Shown here: positions 37,901 to 47,646 of the stretch, one piece after another
How the letters are laid out: each line of letters opens with the position of its first letter
Position numbering within the stretch: the stretch's first letter is position 1
DNA from: Yamagishiella unicocca
Lineage: Eukaryota > Chlorophyta > Chlorophyceae > Chlamydomonadales > Volvocaceae
Assembly: GCA_003116995.1 (NCBI GenBank)
Contig: BDSL01000001.1
Coordinates: 2,728,001-2,792,000 of the forward strand
Direction: 5' to 3'
DNA length: 64,000 nucleotides
Program-made: the position numbers and the translations under genes
Notes under the pieces: generated by a model
The model's input: the letters and a program-made list of their open reading frames with translations, nothing else
The model's database searches: none
What the model was told of the DNA's origin: nothing

Positions 37901-38380
37901 TGCTCACTCGTCCGTCGGCAGGAATACAGAGGCGTTGAGGTTGGGACTTGACAGTGTTTCAGTAAGCTGAAACTTATCAACCAGGTCCCGGACGACTGTT
38001 AAGTTTGCATGGCTGCTGATGACTTCCATGGCATTGCCGTACGGCTGTGCGGCCACGCCACTGAAAGCAGCCAGCAGCGGCAGGATACCTTATGTTGAGT
38101 TCGACAGGTTAAGGGGGGGGGCACGGCGGGGGGGCGCTAGCTGTGAGAACTCCTACACGAGGTGGTCGAACGCATACATCGATCGTGCATGTTCGACTAC
38201 TACAACAAGTCATTCGGTTAACAAGGAACATAGCTTAGCGTATGTAACATGGCGGCATGCATCTATGCCCAAGAATGTAGAACTGGGGAATTGCCTTGCA
38301 TCGTCGGTAACATGTATGCATGTAAGGAGGCTATCTATACCTTGCGCGCGGCAATACGTGGAGTCCTTTAGTAGGAACAT
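28991..38380 (-). CDS. Fasciclin-like (FAS1) protein, probable signal peptide and GPI anchor
   Basis: Nineteen minus-strand exons close in frame to 664 aa: 38380-38341, 38088-37908, 37596-37393, 34013-33984, 33781-33692, 33474-33391, 33314-33218, 32955-32839, 32805-32743, 32556-32460, 32064-31875, 31483-31345, 31011-30859, 30511-30425, 30289-30249, 30058-30003, 29699-29672, 29516-29400, 29171-28991. FAS1 landmarks recur in three domains: 'SVFLPTDEAFRKFA' with 'LTKLLQYHI'-like 'MTKLLQYHIA' and 'KAFVHVIDNVL'; then 'KYTVFAPNDK' and 'SYDVLTYH' with 'SHVQFIDTVL'; then 'PITLLAPSNQ' and 'RLYVHTVDYVL'. A hydrophobic N-terminus ('ILPLLAAFSGVAA') and a C-terminal hydrophobic tail ('SMLLLAFTLLLGRVAIMG') suggest export and GPI anchoring. 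FAS1 proteins act in cell or matrix adhesion. Exon 1 and the small exons at 33984-34013, 30249-30289, 30003-30058 and 29672-29699 are the least certain. Intron 3 (34014-37392) holds a LINE fragment. Confidence 0.75.
35583..37325 (+). mobile_element. 5'-truncated LINE copy, decayed
   Basis: From about 35583 the + strand matches the C-terminal third of ORF2 and the 3' UTR of the long LINE that lies inverted at 39.26-44.82 kb. The match begins near residue ~970 of that ORF2, a typical 5' truncation of target-primed reverse transcription. Premature stops (TAG in 'CTCACCGTTTAGTCGGC' where the intact copy has a sense codon; TAG in 'CTTGTGTAGGCGATG') and frameshifts make it non-functional. The 3' ends correspond ('CGCATTCT' near both). 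It sits in intron 3 of the fasciclin gene, antisense to it. Confidence 0.85.
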
Positions 38381-39261
38381 CAGCTTCAAGCTTACTCAAG
38401 ATTGCTTGAAGTGGGGTTGAATGTTGCCATTGGCGTTGCCGCACCAAGTGGCTTATGATTGTACTCGTCATCATCATACGGACTTCACGCACGTTATATG
38501 CTGTCAGCGCAAATGGAAATGTGAATGAGTGTTACAAGTAAGCTGAGGCGTGTGCGGTCCAGACGAGCCAAGTAAGAGGCATGAGCGCGACAACCCAACA
38601 AATAAAGGAGTGATTGGCCGACTCCAGGCCTGAAACGTACACTATCGAAGACGCTCAGGCTACAACTGACCAGGTTGTAGACATGGTCCCATGTGAACGC
38701 CGCAAATCACTACCCCTACCTTTCGGGTTCTACTGTTATTCGTTAGATGCTCGCCACAGTCGTTACACGTCTGTAACTAGACATCTCGTGCGAGAGGATA
38801 CATTGAGCACGGCCGGGGATGCCAGCGATGGCATCCCGCAGTGCTAATAAGACGGCGAAGGCTACGTGGGCCCGATGTGCGCACCCTCTCTTTTGGGCTC
38901 CGATTGTGAGCCAGCTATCTACTATTAACTGCCGAAAGCTACCAGATCTGATCAGACGATATAAGGCGAAGTCCTTTATTCAGTGTTAATGCACCGGACC
39001 TAACAACGAACTCGCGAGATATTTCACGTTACGCTCAGATTGCACGAGAAAGGGCTTGTAGCAGTCCCGGGTTTACGTTTGGGTTGGTAGTCTATTTAGA
39101 TGCAAAGGAAAGCCACAAATCCCAGCTTACGCATGCTGACGGTACCGCACTTCGCTCGTGAAGCCAGGCATTGACATTGAGTTTGATGAATAGGAATAGT
39201 AGGGCCTGGCATCGTGGTTCGTTGTGTTACATGTATGAGCCGTCCGTGCGCATGCCTGGCG
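38381..39261. other. Region upstream of the fasciclin gene
   Basis: Should contain the fasciclin gene promoter (minus strand). No exon or repeat recognised. Confidence 0.35.
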
Positions 39262-39643
39262 GACCATGCTGAGGTAGAATGCGAGTATTACAAGGGAGCC
39301 AGAACGGCTCAAGCGCGGAAGCGCAACCAGGCGGGCCCGATGGGCCAGGCCACGACACGGGTCACTGGGCAAAAGAGCCCGCCCTCACCGGCCGGGAAGG
39401 GGCAAAAGCCGAAGGCAGCCAAACACGAGGACACGGAGAAGGCAGCACGCACAACTCAAAGCACGGGGAGGAGAACAAGCGCGTCCAGACAACACGAACC
39501 ACCTGCACCAAGCCAGCAGCGAGACGCGAGGAACGCGTCCCGGCAAAACGGGGGCCCCAAGCCCCAGAACCCAAAAGCACCCCCAAAAGACAGCAGAGCG
39601 GGGGCCTAAGGCCCAGAAAATCGCACCCGAGTCAGCCGTCGGG

Positions 39644-42600
39644 TCACTCCTCGGCACCCGGGCGGCCCGGGAAGACCACCTCCCCCGCGGGCGAGGCGGC
39701 GAGGAAGGGGTGATCGGACGGGATGGCCCCCCACCCGCGGGGGGCCAGCCCCAGCTCGGCAAACGCACTGAGGCGGGCCCAGAAGTCGGCCGTCACCGCT
39801 GCGCACACCCGCACCACCGGCATGCGCCCCCCGGGGGCCCCAGCCTGCACCCGAAACAGGAGGCGGAGCCCCAAACCCAACGCCGCGACGGCCGCCAAGC
39901 ACACCACATCCCAAACAAGCGGGTGCACCCCCAACGGGGGCCGACCCAGCCACAAATGCTGCGGGAGCAGGACAACCGCGCCCCCCATCGCCTCCACAAG
40001 CTCGTCACGCAATGACAAGGCCACCACACACTCCCAGAAGTGGTGGCGCCGGCGGCCCGTGGCCATGGACGCTCCGCACGGGCAGGGGGTCGTGGGCGAC
40101 CCCCGCGCCAGGAGGGCCGCGTGCATGGGGAAGCCATGGAACCCGTTCATGGCGAGCCGCCAGAGGGGCTCCTTGTGCGTGTTGTCCCAGCGAAGACGCC
40201 AGAGGCGCACCAGAGTGGCCTGAAATTCCCGGAGGGTGGAGGCCAGCGCTGCCGGGGGAAGGGGAGCCTCCCAGGCCTCCTGAAGGAAGGCCGTATGCTT
40301 AGCCGCCAGAGCAGCGAAGGCTGGACCGAGCTGCAGGATGGTAGCCGACTTGACGGTGAGGGAGACAAGGGGAATGGCCGCGGGGCCCACCCGCCAGCCG
40401 ACACAGCGGGCCAGGCGGCCCCAGGCGTCCGCAGCGGGGGGGGCGGCAGCCGCACCCCCCGGGGCCGCCAGAACGAGGAGGGCCGCGATGGCCCAGGTGG
40501 CGGGAAGGCGGCCAACGAGGGCGTCGACGCGGGCCAGGCCCGTGGCCCCATCCCGCATGGAGGCCGGGACGGGGTGGGCGGGGGAGAGGCGGAGGACGTC
40601 GCGGAGGACGTCGAGCCGCAGGTACTCGGTACAGCGTATGGCGGGGGGCCCCCCGGCAGCGGCGACAGCGAGGGCCGTCCGGACCCGGCCCAGGGCATTG
40701 TAGCACTGGACGGCGACACCCACCGTATCAAGCCCACGCAGCTGGGCGAGGTCAGGGAAGTCGGTCTCCAGGCCCCGGCCGGTGGCATCGACCAGGAGGG
40801 GGTTGCCCCAGAGGGGCGCCGAGAAGCACCAGGGTCCCGGGGCGGCCAGTGTGGGGTCCAGGATGGTGATGGGCGGGAGATGGGCGAGCGCCGTAATCAG
40901 CTGGGCGAGGGCCGGGGAGCCCCGTGGGAGGGGCCGGCCGAGCACCAGCGGGGCGGCGGTGGTGCGGGCGTCGCCGTGGAGGGGCAGGAGGCACAGGGGG
41001 TGGGCCGCGGGGTGGCCGTGGCGCAGGAGGGCGAGGAGGAGCTGGGGCCACTGGGGGGCAGACGGCAGGAGGCCACACGCGCCGGCCAGGCCTCGCACGG
41101 CCAGGACGGCGTGGCGAGCCCGTACGTGGGCTTCGAGAGGGAGGAGGCCGAAGCCGCCAGCGGAGGGGGGCAGGGCGAGGTAGAGCAGGCCGGCTCCGGC
41201 AGGTACACGGTTGGTGCGGGCCTGATGCGCGGCGGGGGTGCAGCGGCGGTCGACGAAGGCGGCGGTGGTGGCCTGAAGGGCCGCCCGCAGGCCAGGGGGG
41301 GGGAGGCCGACGAACTCCATGTGGTAGAGGACACGGCTGAGGGCATAGCCCGAGGCGGCGAAGGCGCGGCCGAAGGCAGAGAGGGGCAGGGTGGTAGCAC
41401 GCTGCAGACGGCTGTAGACCCGGTCGAGGTCCACAGGGTACGGTCCAGGGGCGCCCGCGGTGAAGGTGATGCCGAGGGTGGAGGCGGAGGGGACGACAGC
41501 GAGGCGGGGCGCCAGGCCGGCGTCGGGGGCGGCCAGGGGGGCGGCAGTGGCCACCGGGGTGGGGGGGAGGGGAGGGGCACTGGAGGCCGTGGGGCAGGCG
41601 GGGGGCGGGGCGGCGGCAGGGATGGCTCGGGGGCCACCGGGCAGGGGCAGGAGCTTCACTTTGCGGAGGTTGAGCTGCTGGCCCGACGCGGCGTGGAAGG
41701 TGTCCATGGCCGCCAGGAAGCGGGGGACATCCGCAGCATCCCGGAGGAGGGGGGTGCAGTCATCCGCGTACTGGGAGGCGGTGAGGCGGAGATCGGCGAG
41801 GGAGATGCCGATGGCTTCGTGCTGCAGCCAGGAGAGGAGGGCCTGACCGGGAGCGAGGTAGAGGAGGGGCGCAGCCGGGCACCCCTGTCGAACGCCGGCA
41901 GTGATGGGCACCCAACCTGACAGGTGGCCGTTGACGAGGGCGGCAGAGCGGGTGCCCTGCAGCAGGCGGCGCACCCAGGCAAGGCAGCCAGGGCCCACAC
42001 CCAAGGCATCCAGGCATTCCAGGAGGAAGGCGCGGTCCACCGTGTCATAGGCCTTCTGGAAGTCCAGGAACACCACCGCACAGGAGCGAGACTCCGCGCG
42101 GAGGAGGGCGGGGAGGAGTTGGAGGAGCAGGACGGAGTCCGAGATGCGCCGGTGCTGCAGGAAGGCCGTCTGCACTGGGTCGATCGTATCCCCGAGGACG
42201 GGGAGAAGGCGGCGGGCCAGGACCCGGGCCAGGGTCCGGTAGTCGGTGTCCAAGAGGGTGATGGGGCGGTAGTTGGCGGGGAGGGTGGGGTCCTGGTCCT
42301 TGAAGAAGGAGGTGATGACCCCGTCCAGGAAGCCGGCGGGTGCACGGTCGGTGGCGGCAAAGGCAGTGAAGACGGCGGCGAGGACGGGGGCAAGGGTCGG
42401 GGCGTAGTGTTGGTATATCTCGGTGGGGAGGCTGTCTGCACCCGGGGACCGGCCGGGGGGGGCGGTGTGGATCGCAGCCAGCACCTCCGCCGGGGTAACG
42501 ACGGGGGCGCCCAGGGCGTCCACTGCGGCGGGTGGGCAGCGGCGTCCCAGCGCACGGAGGGCCTGCAGGACCCGTTGGCGGGCCCGCGGGTCGCCCGCAG

Positions 42601-43975
42601 GGGCCGTGCAGATGCGCTGCCAGAAGGCCGCAACGATGGAGGGGAGCTCCTGTGGGTCGGCGCTGACGGAGCCGTCCGGGCGCTGGAGGGCGGGGATGGT
42701 GCGACAGGCCGCGGGCGGGCGGAGGTGGCGGGTGATGGTGGGGGAGGGCCGTTCACCGGTGCGAAGCCACGTGTGGCGGGTCCGGCGGGCGACACCAGCG
42801 GTGGCACGTTGGGCGGCGGCCGCTTCGGCGGAGCGGGCCACGACTGCGGCGGGGAGGGCCGCCGGCTGTCCCGCCTCAACCGCGGCCAGGGCGGCCTCAG
42901 CAGCCGCCCCGGCGGCCGCTTCAACCCCAACCGCACATGTCCGCCTGGCGCGGGCGGTGAGGTTGAGGCGGGCTGCAGAGACACGGAGGGCCCGTTTGAA
43001 GCCCGGCCACCAGTCGAGGAGGTGGGCGGGGGCGGTGGGGGCCGCCGCCACCGCGGCGGCTAGCCAGGTGCCAAGCTGCTGCTGCAGGTCGGCATGGTCG
43101 AGGAAGTGGAGCCGGGTCTTACGTAGGCCGGGGCCGGGGGGCTGGGAGCCAAGGGCAGGGAGGAGGTGGGTGACGACCAGGCGGTGGTCCGAGGGGGGCC
43201 CAGGGGCGACGAAGGCGGCACGGACGGAGGCCGCCAGCTGCGGGGAGGCCATGAGGCGGTCGATGCGGGAGGCGCCGGAGGGATGGAAATAGGTGTAGGA
43301 GCGGCGAGAGGGGTGGGCGCGGCGAAAAACATCCACCAGGCCGGGGCAGGCAGCGGTGAAAGCGGAGGAGGTGAGGACATCGGCCGGACGTCCTGCGGCC
43401 GCAAGGCAGTCCAGGGCGGGGTCGACCACGAAGTTGAAGTCGGCTGCCCAGATGTGGTGGCCGGGGAGGGCGGCGACGGGGCGGAGGGACTGGTGGATGA
43501 AGGCGCGTTGGGCTGCCGCGAGGCTGGAGGGTAGGTAGGCGGTGAGGAGGGTGAAGGCGTGGCCGCCCCACAGGACTGGGAGGTGGAGGAGGCGGCCGTC
43601 GGGGGACACGGTGAGGGCGGGTGCGGGGCCGGGGAAGGACAGGGCGCCAGAGGCCACCAGGGAGAGGCGGGCGAGGATGGCGACGCCCCCCCGGCATGCA
43701 GACGGTGCGGGATTCCACCAGGAGACCCACTGACCCAGGTGCAGCGCCCGGGAGACGTCGTGGAGGCCAGCACGTGCAAGGGGGACCGCCGCCGCTGTGA
43801 CGTGGGTCTCCTGCAGGCAGATGACGTCCAGCGACTGTCGGGCCCAGCAGCGGAGGAGGGCCGCGAGCCGTGGCGAGTGGCCACTGGGGGCCGAGCCGAG
43901 AAAGCCCCGGATGTTGTGCGACCCGATCCGGAGGGGGCGAGAGCCGGGCCGGGCGCCATGGTGCTGGCGCACCAT
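39644..43975 (-). CDS. LINE ORF2: APE endonuclease and reverse transcriptase
   Basis: Uninterrupted 1443 aa. Residues ~15-275 form an APE-type endonuclease: '[10 protein letters not shown]', 'ICLQETHV', '[10 protein letters not shown]', '[10 protein letters not shown]', 'PPSDHRLVV'. Residues ~505-785 are the reverse transcriptase, with '[14 protein letters not shown]', '[13 protein letters not shown]' (636-647), 'AGVRQGCP' and the catalytic 'QYADD' (735-739). Near the C-terminus '[19 protein letters not shown]' resembles the zf-RVT zinc-binding region of plant and algal LINEs. The protein nicks target DNA and copies the element RNA there. The start ATG overlaps the ORF1 stop as TAATG (43973-43977). 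All catalytic motifs are present, so it may be active. Confidence 0.92.
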   Translation of the reverse strand: MVRQHHGARPGSRPLRIGSHNIRGFLGSAPSGHSPRLAALLRCWARQSLDVICLQETHVTAAAVPLARAGLHDVSRALHLGQWVSWWNPAPSACRGGVAILARLSLVASGALSFPGPAPALTVSPDGRLLHLPVLWGGHAFTLLTAYLPSSLAAAQRAFIHQSLRPVAALPGHHIWAADFNFVVDPALDCLAAAGRPADVLTSSAFTAACPGLVDVFRRAHPSRRSYTYFHPSGASRIDRLMASPQLAASVRAAFVAPGPPSDHRLVVTHLLPALGSQPPGPGLRKTRLHFLDHADLQQQLGTWLAAAVAAAPTAPAHLLDWWPGFKRALRVSAARLNLTARARRTCAVGVEAAAGAAAEAALAAVEAGQPAALPAAVVARSAEAAAAQRATAGVARRTRHTWLRTGERPSPTITRHLRPPAACRTIPALQRPDGSVSADPQELPSIVAAFWQRICTAPAGDPRARQRVLQALRALGRRCPPAAVDALGAPVVTPAEVLAAIHTAPPGRSPGADSLPTEIYQHYAPTLAPVLAAVFTAFAATDRAPAGFLDGVITSFFKDQDPTLPANYRPITLLDTDYRTLARVLARRLLPVLGDTIDPVQTAFLQHRRISDSVLLLQLLPALLRAESRSCAVVFLDFQKAYDTVDRAFLLECLDALGVGPGCLAWVRRLLQGTRSAALVNGHLSGWVPITAGVRQGCPAAPLLYLAPGQALLSWLQHEAIGISLADLRLTASQYADDCTPLLRDAADVPRFLAAMDTFHAASGQQLNLRKVKLLPLPGGPRAIPAAAPPPACPTASSAPPLPPTPVATAAPLAAPDAGLAPRLAVVPSASTLGITFTAGAPGPYPVDLDRVYSRLQRATTLPLSAFGRAFAASGYALSRVLYHMEFVGLPPPGLRAALQATTAAFVDRRCTPAAHQARTNRVPAGAGLLYLALPPSAGGFGLLPLEAHVRARHAVLAVRGLAGACGLLPSAPQWPQLLLALLRHGHPAAHPLCLLPLHGDARTTAAPLVLGRPLPRGSPALAQLITALAHLPPITILDPTLAAPGPWCFSAPLWGNPLLVDATGRGLETDFPDLAQLRGLDTVGVAVQCYNALGRVRTALAVAAAGGPPAIRCTEYLRLDVLRDVLRLSPAHPVPASMRDGATGLARVDALVGRLPATWAIAALLVLAAPGGAAAAPPAADAWGRLARCVGWRVGPAAIPLVSLTVKSATILQLGPAFAALAAKHTAFLQEAWEAPLPPAALASTLREFQATLVRLWRLRWDNTHKEPLWRLAMNGFHGFPMHAALLARGSPTTPCPCGASMATGRRRHHFWECVVALSLRDELVEAMGGAVVLLPQHLWLGRPPLGVHPLVWDVVCLAAVAALGLGLRLLFRVQAGAPGGRMPVVRVCAAVTADFWARLSAFAELGLAPRGWGAIPSDHPFLAASPAGEVVFPGRPGAEE

Positions 43976-44814
43976 TAGTGCATGAAGCCTCCCAGGACGC
44001 CGTCGTAGCGGACGACATCGACCCAGGCGGGCGGGGGGGGCGCGGGGGGCGGGGGCGGCGGTGGCGGAGCGGTCGCCAGGCTGGGGGCGTCGAGGACAGC
44101 GCCCATGTCCACCTCATCGTCGAGGAGGGCGCCGGGCAGGTAGGCGAGGCGAGGGCGCTGGCGCCGTGGCAAGGCCTCCACATCGACAGGCGGGTCCAGG
44201 GGGTGGCCACGGGTGTCAGCCGCCGCAGGGGGGGGGCGGCGGGAGGGGCGGGGGAGAGGCCCGCAGGAGCCCGGGGGGCCGGGGTCCCCGCCACAGAGGC
44301 CGCGCCAGCACCGGGGGAGGCGGGGAGGGCAGGGGGTGCAAGCGGCGCCGGGGGCTCGGCCAGTTGCAGGTGCAGCTGTGCACCCTCCGCGCACGGGGCC
44401 ACCATCGGCCCGGGGGCGGCAGGGGCGGCAGGGCCGCCGGAGCCGCTGGGGCCGCCGGAGCCGGTGGGGCCGCCGGAGCCAGTGGGGCCGCCGGAGCCGG
44501 TGGGGCCGCCGGAGCCAGTGGGGCCGCCGGAGCCGGTGGGGCCGCCGGAGCTGGGGGGGCCGCCGGAGCCGGGGGGGCCGCCGGAGCCGGTGGGGCCGCC
44601 GGAGCCGGTGGGGCCGCCGGAGCCGGTGGGGCCGCCGGAGCCGGTGGGGCCGCCGGAGCCGGTGGGGCCGCCGGAGCCGGTGGGGCCGCCTGAGCCGGTG
44701 CGGGCGCCGGAGCCGCTGGGGCCACCAGAGCCGTTGGGGCCGCCGGAGACGGGGGGGCCGCCGGAGCCGTTGAGGCCGCCGGAGCCGCTGGGGCCGCCGG
44801 AGCCGGTAGGGCAC
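43975..44814 (-). CDS. LINE ORF1, C-terminal part (5' end uncertain)
   Basis: The frame ends in TAA overlapping the ORF2 ATG. The last ~90 residues look like real protein: '[18 protein letters not shown]', a Pro run, then '[16 protein letters not shown]'. Upstream the frame runs into the 18-bp minisatellite, which keeps every frame open, so neither the start nor the N-terminus can be assigned. ORF1 proteins of L1-type LINEs bind the element RNA; no CCHC knuckle is visible in the part that can be read, which may be truncated. Confidence 0.5.
   Translation of the reverse strand: MPYRLRRPQRLRRPQRLRRPPRLRRPQRLWWPQRLRRPHRLRRPHRLRRPHRLRRPHRLRRPHRLRRPHRLRRPHRLRRPPRLRRPPQLRRPHRLRRPHWLRRPHRLRRPHWLRRPHRLRRPQRLRRPCRPCRPRADGGPVRGGCTAAPATGRAPGAACTPCPPRLPRCWRGLCGGDPGPPGSCGPLPRPSRRPPPAAADTRGHPLDPPVDVEALPRRQRPRLAYLPGALLDDEVDMGAVLDAPSLATAPPPPPPPPAPPPPAWVDVVRYDGVLGGFMH
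44445..44806 (+). repeat. 18-bp GC-rich minisatellite at the LINE 5' end
   Basis: About 20 units of 'CCGCCGGAGCCGGTGGGG' with few variants. Every frame on both strands is open, generating Gly-Ser-Gly-Gly-Pro-like, Pro-Glu-Pro-like and Arg-Pro-like repeats; only one of them could be ORF1. Confidence 0.9.
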
Positions 44815-44820
44815 ACACCG

Positions 44821-45506
44821 GCTAGCCGGTTACGTACGTGCATGCACACGTGCATCGCCCGCTAGACGGTTACGTGCATGCGCGGCAGAAAAGGCCATGA
44901 AACAGGTTCATAACAGACTGAAATAATAAAAAATATATTTATATGTAAGTTGTTCCATCTATGGGCGCGGGCTTGCGCTGCCTCTGCGTGCATCGCCTCC
45001 ATGCCTCGATCGTGCACGGTACCGGTAGGGAGCGTGCACGAGCGCCGATCAGCCCGCAGACAGCTGATCCTGGTTAAAAGGTTCAATAGACATACGCAAG
45101 TCTTTCACTCATGATTGCGAGCGTGCGACGCCTATTCACTGCCCGTGCATCGCTCCAGGCAGGTAGGGCAAGCAGCGGTATGTAGGTGTTATGTATGGGC
45201 CACAGGTAAAGCGAGCATCAGTATCATGGTGACGCATACATAGCGTGCAGCAGGAGAAAGTAAGGGGGGCGCATAGTGCGCGGGAGATCGATAGGGTATC
45301 ACATACACACGCAGGGTGCGGGAGACACGGCATCTATGGATGCGTTTGGTCGTGTGTTTATTTTGTGTGAAAATAATGGCTATTACAGATTATAAAATAC
45401 ATCATGGCAGACAGATGGGTCTCCCCAATTCACAGTTTGCCATCAGAGATAGAATACACCCCAGTAGGTGTCACAAACGTCATATTTGGGGCCAGCAGGT
45501 ACATGT
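44821..45506. other. Spacer with no recognisable gene
   Basis: Moderately AT-rich compared with its surroundings. Contains ACGTGCATGC-like palindromic bits near 44830-44880. No exon or domain seen. Confidence 0.4.
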
Positions 45507-45603
45507 CGCGCACATGTGTCACAACTGTCACATTGCTTGATGGCTACCACGGTCATTACCATGTAGCCATCAAGCAATGTGACACTTGTGACACATGTGC
45601 GCG
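45507..45603. repeat. Long near-perfect hairpin (inverted repeat, 41-bp arms)
   Basis: Arms 45507-45547 and 45563-45603 are reverse complements at 40 of 41 positions, with a 15-base loop. The arms start 'CGCGCACATGTGTCACAA' and end 'GCTTGATGGCTAC'. Such structures are typical of short foldback/MITE elements or of small-RNA precursors; nothing in the sequence decides between them. Confidence 0.9.
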
Positions 45604-45606
45604 AAA

Positions 45607-45660
45607 CGAATATTCACATGTAACACATGTGCGCGAATATTCACATGTAACACATGTGCG
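45607..45660 (+). repeat. Two tandem 27-bp units beside the hairpin
   Basis: Exact direct repeat of a 27-base unit starting 'CGAATATTCACATGTAACAC'. Each unit ends in ACACATGTGCG, also the outer sequence of the hairpin arm, so the units look derived from the hairpin border. Confidence 0.85.
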
Positions 45661-45961
45661 CGAAATAAACGAATATAGTCAGGAAACGAATATTGTAACT
45701 ATGCCGGAGGGGTAACAATCCTTCGGGTACCTAATACCTAGTAACCATGAGTTGGGTGCCATAGGGAGGTTGGCGAAGAGGGGAAGCTAGAGGAGGACAG
45801 GATTTGGGTTTTAACGTAGGTTGCTTGGGTTCGGGGTAGCTTGGGGTCGAGCAGGAGGAGCTCTAGCTAGCGCCCCCTGCCTACAAAAAAACACGCACGC
45901 TCCGCGGTGGCTTCATCGGCATGCAGCAGGTATGTCAAGTAAAATTAAACATACGCCGCAC

Positions 45962-46840
45962 CTCGTGCACTGTGATGTCCACAGTAGTACCTCCGGCATC
46001 CACCACCATGCATGAACACTTCGCCGGGGCGCAGTAACGAAGGTGGCGGCGGGGATGGCTGGTAGGTGGCGGCGGTGGAAACAGTGGAGGCCGTCAGGAC
46101 CGAGGCGGTGGCGGCGGGGTAGAGGCAGGGGCGGTCGCCGCCGATGGCTGGACTCTTGCAGCGCCGCCGCCTCAGGCTCCAGAAGCACGGTGAGCTGGCA
46201 CGGAGGTGAGGGGGGAGGCAGGGGTGACCATGAGTACTGGGTGCGTGGGTACATACGTACAGGGGCAAGTACGACAGCCAAGCACCAGGGCTTACAACAT
46301 TATTATTTACACAAGGGCAATGTGGGTCGGATGAAACGCCGTGTGACACGATCTACACAGGCTGGTGGAAGCAAGGGGCGGGGATGTAGATAGGCAGGGT
46401 CGTCTGTATGTCCGGAGGGATGGTGAGAGGAGGTGGTGGACGAGGGCGGAAAGAGCAGGTAACTGCCAGTAACGGCCAGTAACGGCCAGTAACGGCCAGT
46501 AACGGCCAGTAACGGCCAGTAACGGCCAGTAACGGCCAGTAACGGCCAGTAACGGCCAGTAACGGCCAGCAAGGTGACGGCAGCAGAGGTACGTACACTA
46601 CTGCGCCCCGCCACTCACATACCTCCAGAAGAACCCACCAAGGAACCCCCACTCCCCCTACTCCCCACCCACCTACGTACGGTTTTCATGCCACCCACCT
46701 CCATCACGTGGATCTTCACTAGGCGCAGGAACCCTGAGAAGGCGTCCTCCGCAGTCACCCCCTCGGGCAGTGCGCCACCAGCCACCCATGCTGGGTCATG
46801 CAGGCCCAGCTTGAAGGCGGTGCTGTACACTAGGGCATAC
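45962..46840 (-). pseudogene. Fragment of an HSPA12-type (Hsp70-like) gene
   Basis: Three exon-like pieces on the minus strand, in family order: 46840-46699 ('AEDAFSGFLRLVKIHVME'), 46194-about 46147 ('LTVLLEPEAAALQES') and 46058-45962 ('CMVVDAGGTTVDITVHE'). The last is the phosphate-2 ATP-binding loop (DxGGxTxD) of the actin/Hsp70 fold, and 'LEPEAAAL' followed by that loop is characteristic of HSPA12-like proteins. The region normally between the first two pieces (the 'VPAIW...AAxxAG' part) is absent, replaced by minisatellite, and no following exons were found. It reads as a decayed or rearranged relic; a divergent live gene is less likely. Confidence 0.6.
46459..46570 (+). repeat. 10-bp minisatellite
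   Basis: About eleven tandem copies of 'CAGTAACGGC' between the HSPA12-like pieces. The minus strand reads as repeated GTTACTGGCC. Confidence 0.95.
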
Positions 46841-46934
46841 CTGCCAGTGCACACGCATGGCACACACAGGGAGGTTGTGGCCTTGGGAGGGAGAATGTAG
46901 GAACGTTGCTTTTTTGGGGTGGGGGGAAGGATAA

Positions 46935-46964
46935 TCCGCGAATCCACGGCCGACAAACCAAGGG
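46935..46964 (+). repeat. 30-bp sequence shared with P450 intron 5, copy 1
   Basis: Identical over 30 bases to 53802-53831 (contains 'GCGAATCCACGGCCGACAAA'). It is probably part of a dispersed element that is otherwise diverged. Confidence 0.75.
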
Positions 46965-47004
46965 CGATGAAGGTGGTGGTCCAGACGAGAGGGGTGGGGG
47001 GGCC

Positions 47005-47090
47005 CGCGGTAGGGTGGGGGGTGCAACGGGGTGGGGGGTGCAGCGGGGTGGGGGGTGCAACGGGATGGGGGGTGCAGCGGGGTATGGCGG
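47005..47090 (+). repeat. G-rich imperfect tandem repeat
   Basis: Four imperfect units around 'GGTGGGGGGTGCAACGGG'. Followed at about 47120-47161 by two copies of 'CCACATCGGCAGCCAACCC'. Confidence 0.7.
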
Positions 47091-47550
47091 TGACCGTATA
47101 CATGCATATTGTGTCCTTCCCCACATCGGCAGCCAACCCCCACATCGGCAGCCAACCCCCACTGGCTCATCACCCAGCTACATGTGAGCTGGGTCCCGTC
47201 GATTGCTGCCCTTACGTCTCAATGTACGAAGCCATTGATGTGTCATGCCCTACAGCAGGCTTCGGCCATCATGGACACTAGATAGGTTGGCCATTTGGTT
47301 GGCCATTCGTACCAAGGAGGCCGCCAAGCCCCCTTTTCGCAGGAAAGGGTTGGAAGAAGTGGGTCATGGGTTAGGTGTCGAGACAGCTGTCAGGAGGCGG
47401 GTGACAGGAGTAGGTGACAGCTGTCAACTGGCACGAGGAAAAAGAGGCTTGATTGGAAAGGGAAGGGCGGTTGGATGGGGGGCACAGTTATGGTCGGAAA
47501 AGAACGGGTTGTGACAGGTGCCATGGATTGCTTGGGTGTCGTGTCAGCTT

Positions 47551-47646
47551 AGTCATGGTGTCAGCGTTGAACTACAAACGCGTATCTGAGCACTCCAACC
47601 GTCATGCTCAGATACGCATTTGTGGTGCAACGCCGAAACCATGACT
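47551..47646. repeat. Second hairpin (inverted repeat, 42-bp arms)
   Basis: Arms 47551-47592 and 47605-47646 pair at 36 of 42 positions, with a 12-base loop. Arms begin 'AGTCATGGTGTCAGCG' and end 'CGTATCTGAGCA'. Independent in sequence from the hairpin at 45507. Confidence 0.8.

Larger units (their letters stand above)
39262..44820 (-). mobile_element. L1-type non-LTR retrotransposon (LINE), nearly complete
   Basis: Contains, in minus-strand order, a GC-rich minisatellite, the end of an ORF1, a full ORF2 and a ~380-base 3' UTR that matches the 3' end of the truncated copy at 37325. The 3' boundary is placed where similarity between the two copies stops. The 5' boundary near 44820 is where the GC-rich repeat ends; target-site duplications were not identified. 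The long intact ORF2 suggests a young element. Confidence 0.85.

Noticed and set aside
37771..37980. Minus-strand frame ending in a hydrophobic GPI-like tail
   Set aside because: It is read-through from FAS1 exon 2 into its intron; the GTGAGC donor joins instead to the exon at 37596-37393, restoring 'PTDEAFRKFA'.
40040..43063. Long + strand frames opposite the LINE (626 and 379 residues)
   Set aside because: Antisense shadows of ORF2 caused by high GC and lack of stop codons; no domain.
43119..44855. Minus-strand 578-residue frame with Gly-Ser-Gly-Gly-Pro repeats
   Set aside because: It runs through the 18-bp minisatellite and then overlaps LINE ORF2 out of frame; the frame ending in TAATG next to the ORF2 start is the better ORF1.
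46459..46570. Short regular repeats that could look like a CRISPR array
   Set aside because: The 10-bp units are contiguous with no spacers, in a eukaryotic genome; a minisatellite.
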